DNA of 64,000 bases from Branchiostoma lanceolatum (Eukaryota; Chordata; Leptocardii; Amphioxiformes; Branchiostomatidae). Where the stretch lies: assembly GCF_035083965.1 (NCBI RefSeq), contig NC_089724.1:14178910-14242909 (forward strand), written 5' to 3'. Below are positions 56,733 to 64,000 of the stretch, piece by piece. The notes below the pieces were generated by a model, which was not told the DNA's origin, did no database searches, and worked only from the letters and a program-made list of their open reading frames with translations. A program made the translations under genes and the position numbers. Within the stretch, counting starts at the first letter, position 1; every line of letters begins with the position of its first letter.

Positions 56733-56832
56733 ATGTCCTCGATACAGGTAACGGTCCTCAGCGCCTCCAACTTGCCAAATGTGGAAAAATTCGTCGGCAA
56801 GAGCGACCCGTACGCGACACTTGACTTCCAAG
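56733..56832 (+). CDS. ferlin, alternative first exon B
   Basis: ATG 56733 opens 33 codons ending at donor CCAAG/GTATGA in phase 1, the same phase as exon A. The peptide SSIQVTVLSASNLPNVEK followed by FVGKSDPYATLDFQG is again the N-terminal half of a C2 domain and aligns with exon A without gaps at SIQV and GKSDPY. Because it carries its own start codon and no acceptor is needed, it looks like an alternative promoter-driven first exon rather than an internal exon. The ASNLP...KSDP.A.L.F.G pattern recalls the alternative first exon described for human dysferlin and the single myoferlin start. Confidence 0.8.
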
Positions 56833-56959
56833 GTATGAGCGTGGTTCCCTCTTGTACATTACCAACAATACCCAGCGCTATGCTGGGCGTGGCGGTACCG
56901 CTATCTAACGTTACATGTACAGCCGGAAACCTTGAACTAGTACGACAAGAAATCTGAAC

Positions 56960-57690
56960 TATAAGCTATTTTCTTGTTGATCAGTCTCGATAACTGGCTG
57001 TAGAATCCACAACAAACATGTGAGACACTTGAAAGACCGCAGTATATTTTCTGCAACTGTTGCTGTAACGTTACTCCTCCGGGAATAAACAATGGCACTG
57101 GAAAGTAGGTTTCATAAACACTAAAATTAGGCCATTTCTTATCAGCCCTTTCTTATGATTTGACGTTATCATACCGTCATTTGCAACAAAAATGTAAGCG
57201 AGGACCAACGCCAAACGTGTCCCATTGTCCTCTTTGAAAGTAAAGTATTGATGGTATGAATAAGTTATGAGCAGATAATACACTGTTAATTCGTTATTTT
57301 TGCAATCGATGAAAGGAGAACAGGAAGTTTTCACGATTTCAAGTTTGCAGTTGAAACCATTCTTTAGTATAGTAGCTAGTAATACAAAGGAAATGCATAT
57401 TCATGGTGTGACGATTTCATGGCGGTGAGTAAAATACATTCTGAAAATTTGAAGATTTTCAGTACTTTGTAATGATTTATTGAATACCTTGAAATGTAGG
57501 TGTGCAAACTCAGTCCTAGAGTGTCAGGAAGGTACTTGAAATTGACATTGAGTCTAGATACAAGTGCAACATGCCATGCTTGGGTTGTATAGTTAAACGG
57601 CACAACCAGCCAGACATAGAATTAGAAATAAGATAAATAAACTTTTCTTTGCATATACTTTACAGAGTTCAGATTCTCTAGTTTCCTTGT
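56960..57690. other. ferlin intron, no feature recognised
   Basis: A+T-rich intronic DNA between exon B and the palindromic insertion at 57701. Short open frames here are not supported by codon pattern or homology. Confidence 0.3.
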
Positions 57691-57693
57691 AAC

Positions 57694-57740
57694 TACAGAC
57701 CAAGGGGTTTATATAGTCTATATAACCTCATTGTACAGAC
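57694..57740. repeat. tiny palindromic insertion with exact 7-bp flanks TACAGAC
   Basis: Element 57701-57733 (33 bp; 16-base arms with 3 mismatches and a 1-base centre) starts CAAGG and ends CATTG. TACAGAC flanks it at 57694-57700 and 57734-57740. Confidence 0.7.
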
Positions 57741-59305
57741 TAACCAAACGTACAAACCTTTCTGTCAGTAAGCGTAATATGGTGCAAACATGACTCACGA
57801 GCGACCAATGTCTTACAGAACAATTTGTTTAACTTCAGGGAGGGTCTGAGTGCCCTTTGTTGTGCTGTATATACAACTGACGTTTCCCTGTTTTAGAGAA
57901 TGTGCATTTGACGGGTCCAAGAAAGACTGAGTATTTTTTTCACAAGAGATTGGAGAAAAATTCTCCAAATTGGCAACTGAACATGTTTTCACGACCTTTA
58001 TAGTTTATTTTGTTATTTAGCGATTATGGGAGCAGATGTAAGCTTGTTAATACTAATGATAATGTGCACGATAATGACAACTGAAAATGCCATCTTTGAT
58101 TTTAGAAAATGTAAGAAGTTTAAAGCTTCATAAAGGGAACCGCATTACTTTGACTATATTGTTATATCATATTATGTACATTATTCTACTTATGGATTTG
58201 AAGTACATGTAGGTTTAGATTTTCTCCCTGTTAAGTGATCATGCAGGTTTAGACAGGCCATTTTGATATGGTAGACAGTGTTATGGAAAGTTACAATCAA
58301 TGATAACAGATATTCCAGCAATCAATCAATGTTATCAGATATTCCAGCAGAATTTAGAGAGAAAACAAAACAATGCTGGTGCAGTCACTCATTGGTTTTC
58401 AATGGGAGCATAAACAAAGGTGCTTCTGATGGCTAGATTTGCAAAAACTGAGCATTGGAATTTCACATAATGCATAATCAGTGCATTATGCATTATTCAA
58501 TGTTATTCTGATCACCCCTACCAGGCTATGACTAGGCAGTTTCAGAGGTATGATGAAGAGGAACTAATTACATTACAGAACTTCCTTGTTTATAGAGTAA
58601 CCTTTACTGAAAGATTGTCTAGGACTTGATGAGTGGGAGGGTATATGAAATTACCAAAAAATGTCAGAGCTGTATTAATAGATAAGAAATATCTGCAATA
58701 CAAACTTTAGAGAGCTGCAATACAAACTTGCAAGAGCAAAAGAAAAATGGTAGTGACTGTTTATATTTGCATATAACCCTTGATAATGTTGCTTTTTCCC
58801 ATATGATTAATATTAATCATGTTGGTGACAGGAACTCATACATCAGCCCTGACTAAAAATGGTCCTAGTTCTGTCCCCACTCCACCCCCATTATTATAAC
58901 GTACAAGGAAGGATTGTAAGGGAGTTGTCAGTAAAGATCATGAGTTAAGCTCATTTGACATTAAAAAATGCATAAAGACAGAAAGACAATTTACAAACTA
59001 ATAGAAGGTCTAATTTCGCACCAACACAACTTCAAAGGAAGGATTGTGAGAAACTATTTTTAAAGAAACTTTTGACAATATATTTGACATAATATAAAAA
59101 TTCTCAAAATGTATAATGAGAGAACTCCAGAGATATCTAAAGCTCTAATTTCGCACCAACACAACTTAAAACCCCATATCCTTTTTGTAGTGTCCACGCA
59201 GATGTTCCAGTAAAAAAACTGTTAACGATTTTCTACCCGGATATCTGTTTGTAGGTTATCCTGCTTGGTCTGTCCCTTCATTTTATGCAAGTGATAATAG
59301 TGAGG
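57741..59305. other. ferlin intron, no feature recognised
   Basis: Intronic A+T-rich DNA. A direct repeat, TCTAATTTCGCACCAACAC, occurs at about 59010 and 59145, each followed by AACTT. No exon is seen. Confidence 0.3.
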
Positions 59306-59307
59306 TA

Positions 59308-61949
59308 CAGTCAAACCTGCCCAAGGCGACCACCCGGCGGACCGAGCAAAAATGGTCGCGATGGACAGGTGGTCGCCATGAAGAGGATTCCACTCACATG
59401 TTTCCAGGTCGAGGTTTTCAAATACAGTACGTAAATGAATGGAAATTATGTGAATTTAGACAGCATGACCCCCACCAGGTTCAATTCTCATTGACAGAAA
59501 GATCCTACAAAAATTTTATTTTCCGTTATCGTTGTAATAATTGTATACCACTACATCGTGTACAAATTTTCGTCATAATTTTGACTACTCGCAGCGCCCT
59601 CCCGAATTCACACCTTACACACACGCACATCATCGAAGTTTTAAGGCCTAAGACAAATCCCGAGATAACACCTGCTGGCCCCAGCATTTTTTGGGGCGCC
59701 GACCGCTGGATGAAAGGGTCAAAAAGTTTTCGATCTGACAACTAAAGATGAAAACGGAACGGTGTGATTTCGTCGCGCCGCCAAGCTCTGTGCGACCGCA
59801 TGGAAAGGTAAGTCAGTGCAGCAGAACGCACAGCGTCCAATAAAGGTTTGTGAGATTCATGGAAATAAAAAGAATATAAGAATATCAATTTTCATCAATA
59901 ACAAGAGTATTCGCAAATGTTCATACACAAAAGCATCGTGTTTTAGAAAGGTCAGCGGTACGTCAAATCCGAGCCGCGCCAAATCCAAGATGGCGTCGGG
60001 ACCAAGGAACAACATTTCTCACCCGATGTTTTGCCCGCCGCGAAGTCATTTTTCGGTGGAATTTAGTAAGACACAGTGACATTTTTGTTGAAAATACAAA
60101 AAAATAGATAGCAATTTCTGTTAGCTGTGAAATCTGACTTTTTGACGCCATGCACTATGTATTCGTTTTGAAAATTGAGTTTAAACCGAACTGAGTTTGC
60201 AGTAAACTATAAGATTTCGATAGGCACAACAACATCACAAACATTTGTCTTTTTACAATGTTTATAGGGGGAACGTTTTATCAAAACAGTTCATGGAGGA
60301 ATCGATGCTATAACATTGCTATTCCATATATTTTTGTCCTTACAGTCAAACCTGCCTAGGCGACCACCTTTTCAACGCGACCACCTGGCCATGGCGACCG
60401 CTTTTTCTCGGTCCCGAAAATTTTCCCCATAGGCACATGCATCAAGCTGCCTGCCCAAGGCGACCACCTGTCCAACGCGACCGCGACCGCCACGAATTGG
60501 GACCGCACAGAGCACAATCCCTGCCCATGGCGGCCTCCTAATTTTCAAGCGTGTGGTGACATCGGATCATTTTGCTGTCGGATTTCACGGAAATGTTTTC
60601 AAGACTTTGAAGGACAAAAATATATGGAATAGCAATGTTATAGCACCGATTCCTCCATGAAGTGTTTTAATGAAACGTTCCCCCTATAAACATTGTAAAG
60701 ACAAATGTTTGTGATGTTGTTGTGCTATCGTAATCTTATAGTTTACCGCAAACTTAGTTCGGTTTGAACACAATTTTCAAAACGAATACGTAGTGCATGG
60801 CGTCAAAAAGTCAGATTTCACACAACTTACTATCTATTTCTTGTATTTTTAACAAAAATGTGTCTGTGTCTTACTAAATTCCGCCGAAAAATGACTTCGC
60901 GGCGGGCAAAACATCGGGCGAGAAATGTTGTTCCTTGGTCCCGACGCCATCTTGGATTTGGCGCGGCTTGGATTTGGCGTACCGCTGACCTTTCTAAAAC
61001 ACGATGCTTTTGTGTATGAACATTAACGAATACTCTAGTTATTGATGAAAATTAATATTCTCATTTTCTTTTTATTTCCATGAATTTCACAAAACTTTAT
61101 TGGACGCTGTGCATTCTGCTGCACTGACTTACCTTTCGATGCGGTCGCACAGACTGACAGAGCTTGGCGGCGCGACGAAATCACACCGTCCCGTTTTCAT
61201 CTTTAGTTTTCCGATCGTAAACTTTTTGCCCCTTTTATCTATCGGCGCCCCAAAAAAGGCTAGGGCCAGCAGATGTTTTCTAGGGATTTGTCTTAGGCCT
61301 TAAAACTTCGATGATGTGCATGTGTGTGTGTGTACTATTTAATGTAACGTGTGAATGCAGAAGCGCGCTGCGAGATCATCGAGGCAACCATTGTTTTGTA
61401 GTCAAAATTATGACGAAAATTTTTACACGATGTAGCGGCATAGAATTATTACAACGATAACGTAAAATGTAATTTTTTGAGGATCTTTCTGTCAATGAGA
61501 ATTGAACCTGGTGGGGGTCATGCTGTCTAAATTCACATAATTTTCCATCCATCTACGTACTGTATTTGAAAACATCGACCTGGAAACATGTGAGTGGAAT
61601 CCTCTTCATGGCGACCACCTGTCCATCGCGACCGTTTTTGCTGGGTCCGCCGGGTGGTCGCCTTGGGCAGGTTTGACTGTATTTTTGTCCTTCAAAGTCT
61701 TGAAAACATTTCCGTGAAATCCAACAGCAAAATGATCTGATGTCACCGCACGCTTGAAAATTAGGCGGCCGCCATGGGCAGGAATTGTGCTCTGTGTGGT
61801 CCCAATTCGTGGCGGTCGTGGTCGCGTTGGACAGGTGGTCGCCTTGGGCAGGCTTGTGCCTATGGGGAAAATTTTCGGGACCGAGAAAAAGCGGTCGCCA
61901 TGGCCAGGTGGTCGCGTTGAAAAGGTGGTCGCCTAGGCAGGTTTGACTG
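59308..61949. mobile_element. 2.6-kb palindromic transposon complex (A-B-A'-B')
   Basis: Four copies of the terminal motif CAGTCAAACCTGCC mark ends at 59308 and 60343 (plus) and 61679 and 61949 (minus), each next to TA. Segment A (59308-60342) is the reverse complement of A' (about 60616-61679). Segment B (60343 to about 60620) is the reverse complement of B' (about 61680-61949). The arms contain scattered differences, so this is not an assembly mirror. Subterminal GGCGACCACC repeats are numerous. No transposase is visible. TA flanks suggest a Tc1/mariner-type target. Each A arm also carries AAGATGGCG, a YY1 core (59987-59995 and, inverted, 60945-60953). Confidence 0.8.
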
Positions 61950-63473
61950 TATGTAGGATAACCCTGTAGGGCTTACATGTTCAACAAAGTTGTTATCAGT
62001 AACCAACACAGTACAGGATGTTTATCTTCTCCTCTTGCACAAGATTATGTTTGTCCTCTTCGGAAGAACATGAAATAACAAGCTTGAGGAGGTTTGATTT
62101 GATTAAAGCTCCTTGGTAGCACTATATTCTATGTATGTTATGATATTATTCTCGTTCATACTAGTAGTCAGTACAGACTACAGAGAGGTATATGGAGGCC
62201 ATCATGGCACTCCGGCCATCACTTAACAGAGTGGGGTTATAAACTTCCTGGCATGTTTGACTAATTGCTGACGTCACATATCCGTAAATCCGACACATGT
62301 CAAGAAAGTTAAGTTGATTGGTCATTATTGATCCTGAAGAAGGCGACAGCGGTAGTTGAAATTTTGATCCGTGAATACCTAGTCCATAGTGTTGGAAAAA
62401 AAGTTAGCATTGTACTATGACTACATGTGTACTACCAACACAGATCAGCTTCCATGACAAGTAACAGTACTGTCACAGAAATCATGTATACAAAACCAAC
62501 TGCTAGTTCCTACCACTACCTCTGGGCAGTTTGAACACGGTTTGAATAATCACTTACAATTTGTATCTTATTCAAAGAAAATGACCACAAGTTGATGTTT
62601 TCTCCCCAAACTCACTGTTTATCATCATACCATCCAAAGTACACTCTACATTCCTGTACCTGCTTATAGCCACAAACTTTCTCCTCCAAAAATTACAAAG
62701 CAAAGCCAAGAGTTCCTGCTGGATAAACCTCCCATATCCACCCTTCCCTGGTATCTTAGGATGGTACATTGTGCTCAACATATTAAGTTCATCCAAGGAG
62801 GTTAAAATCCTATTTTAACCTCCTTGGTTCATCACAGGACTATGTCAGTTGACCCTAGTACATACATGTACTACATGCAAGGCCAGTCTAACCACTCAGA
62901 GCTAAGGCCTCTTATTCACATTGAAACATTAGAAGTATGGAACTGATTATTTTTTCAATGCATATGATCACACAAATTATTTACCTAACAATTGAGTAGA
63001 ACCAAGTCGGTAGAGTCCTGTGACACTTAAGCTTGGAGAGTTAAAGAATTGATGGGCTATTATATGCCCTTAAATGTATACAATGGTTATGCAGGATTTC
63101 ACAATGAATATCATCAGACTCAACCTGGCTTCATACAGAAGGCTGTTCTAAATCTTAACCGCATGACGTTAATCGTTGAGATGTTTTGACCGCTTGATTG
63201 GCAGCATGGTCTTCCTCTCCCCACATAGAAATACCCTCATGTCCTCAGAATTTGAATACAATGCTGAAATCAGCCTTAAGCTCTGCTCTGAAGCAGTAGA
63301 AAATTGGTCTACTCAACCAGACAATCCCCCCTGCATTATCAAGTTTTTGAATTCCAGATGCAACAATTGTTACAGGCACAACAACTATGTCAGGGCTTTG
63401 TAACTGTAAAAGAATGAGTGTGATAGAGCACAAAATCATATCCCTGCAATAACTGTAATTTTTTTTTGTACAG
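61950..63473. other. ferlin intron, mostly unique sequence
   Basis: No exon is recognised. It contains one tiny palindromic insertion (62787-62833) and a possible decayed one near 62084-62115 (GAGGAGGTTTGATT...AAAGCTCCTTG). Confidence 0.3.
62787..62833. repeat. tiny palindromic insertion with exact 7-bp flanks GTTCATC
   Basis: Element 62794-62826 (33 bp) is a perfect palindrome with 15-base arms (CAAGGAGGTTAAAAT and its inverse) around loop CCT. GTTCATC flanks it at 62787-62793 and 62827-62833. Confidence 0.8.
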
Positions 63474-63931
63474 GTGATAAGAAGAAAACAGAAGTCAAGG
63501 AAAATGAGCTGAATCCTGTATGGGACCAGGTGAGAAATAGACTTAACCTTTGGTTTGCCTATATGAATAATCTTATTCCAATGCTTCATGTCATAATGTT
63601 GATATAAAGATGTTTGAAAACAAGACATCTTATGCTGGGTTGTTTTGTGAAAGTAGTGATGTCAACTGTCAAAATACCCAACACCTTTCATTTCAATGTG
63701 ATACTAGTAGTGAATTAGGGTACCCGGTGGAATTATACATGTAAGAGTTGATATTGCCTGACTTATTATAAAATACATTCTATTCTGTATTGACCAAACT
63801 GTTTTACACCATCCTGATGTCTTAATGTTGTATCTTCAGACATTTACCTTTGACCTTGGGGGGAAGGCACTCGACCCTTCGGATAGCTTGACAATCGGTG
63901 TCAAGGACTATGAACGTGTTGGCAGGAACAG
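63474..63931 (+). CDS. ferlin shared exons 2 and 3 (rest of C2A), gene continues off the window
   Basis: Exon 63474-63529 (acceptor TACAG, phase 1 in, phase 0 out) reads GDKKKTEVKENELNPVWDQ. Exon 63840-63931 (acceptor TTCAG, phase 0 in, phase 2 out) reads TFTFDLGGKALDPSDSLTIG followed by VKDYERVGRNR. The NELNPVW and VKD.E..GRNR motifs are hallmarks of the ferlin C2A domain. The spacing after NPVW is as in vertebrate dysferlin and myoferlin. Either first exon can be spliced to these. Which vertebrate ferlin is closest cannot be settled from C2A alone. Confidence 0.85.
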
Positions 63932-64000
63932 GTACGTGGTTCACCACGCTGTCCATGACAGATTTCGCAGGTTCTAATACCAATCTCCTTGACTTGAATG

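Noticed and set aside
59816-60079. 87-codon open frame (also 61754-61936)
   Set aside because: Lies inside the palindromic transposon arms and is mirrored by an unrelated peptide in the opposite arm; no transposase motif.
62084-62115. Possible further mini-palindrome (GAGGAGGTTTGATT...AAAGCTCCTTG)
   Set aside because: Arms match poorly and the flanking 7-mers do not agree, so it was left out of the insertion family.

Overview
The window reads as animal genomic DNA. Its genes are split into many short exons with GT-AG introns, introns reach several kilobases, and intergenic and intronic DNA is packed with tRNA-derived SINEs, inverted-repeat (foldback) elements, LINE scraps and minisatellites. 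The recognisable proteins (an INPP5F/Sac2-type phosphatase, three TMEM45 paralogues, a ferlin) are vertebrate-like, while the repeat landscape is not that of a vertebrate. The best guess is an invertebrate chordate such as amphioxus (Branchiostoma). That assignment is inference; no database could be consulted.

Layout. 1-2250 may end an unrecognised plus-strand gene (putative last exon 2054-2186 with a poly(A) signal). 3601-4563 (minus) is a damaged leucine-rich-repeat gene split by a pentanucleotide array. 5723-29828 (plus) is a complete 23-exon INPP5F/Sac2 phosphoinositide phosphatase gene, plus one large phase-compatible cassette exon at 25215-26012. 33.6-48.3 kb holds three TMEM45 genes: one on plus (34331-37631) and two on minus (40869-39436 and 48296-45974). 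All have the same three coding exons and a 5'UTR intron ending a few bases before the ATG. From 51.87 kb to the window end is the 5' part of a dysferlin/myoferlin-type ferlin gene. It has two alternative first exons (51870-51981 and 56733-56832) that splice in the same phase to shared exons at 63474 and 63840.

The genes look functionally independent. The phosphatase acts on endosomal phosphoinositides, ferlins are Ca2+/C2-domain membrane-fusion proteins, and TMEM45 proteins are multi-pass membrane proteins.

The most unusual signals are: (1) a set of ultra-short palindromes (about 24-55 bp, ends CAAGG...CTTG) flanked by 7-bp direct repeats, which look like very small mobile insertions, including a tandem double insertion; (2) the ferlin alternative first exons, which parallel the two known dysferlin C2A starts; (3) the 266-codon cassette exon in the phosphatase gene; (4) apparent homogenisation of the last exon between two TMEM45 genes whose middle exons have diverged; and (5) a 2.6-kb A-B-A'-B' palindromic transposon complex.
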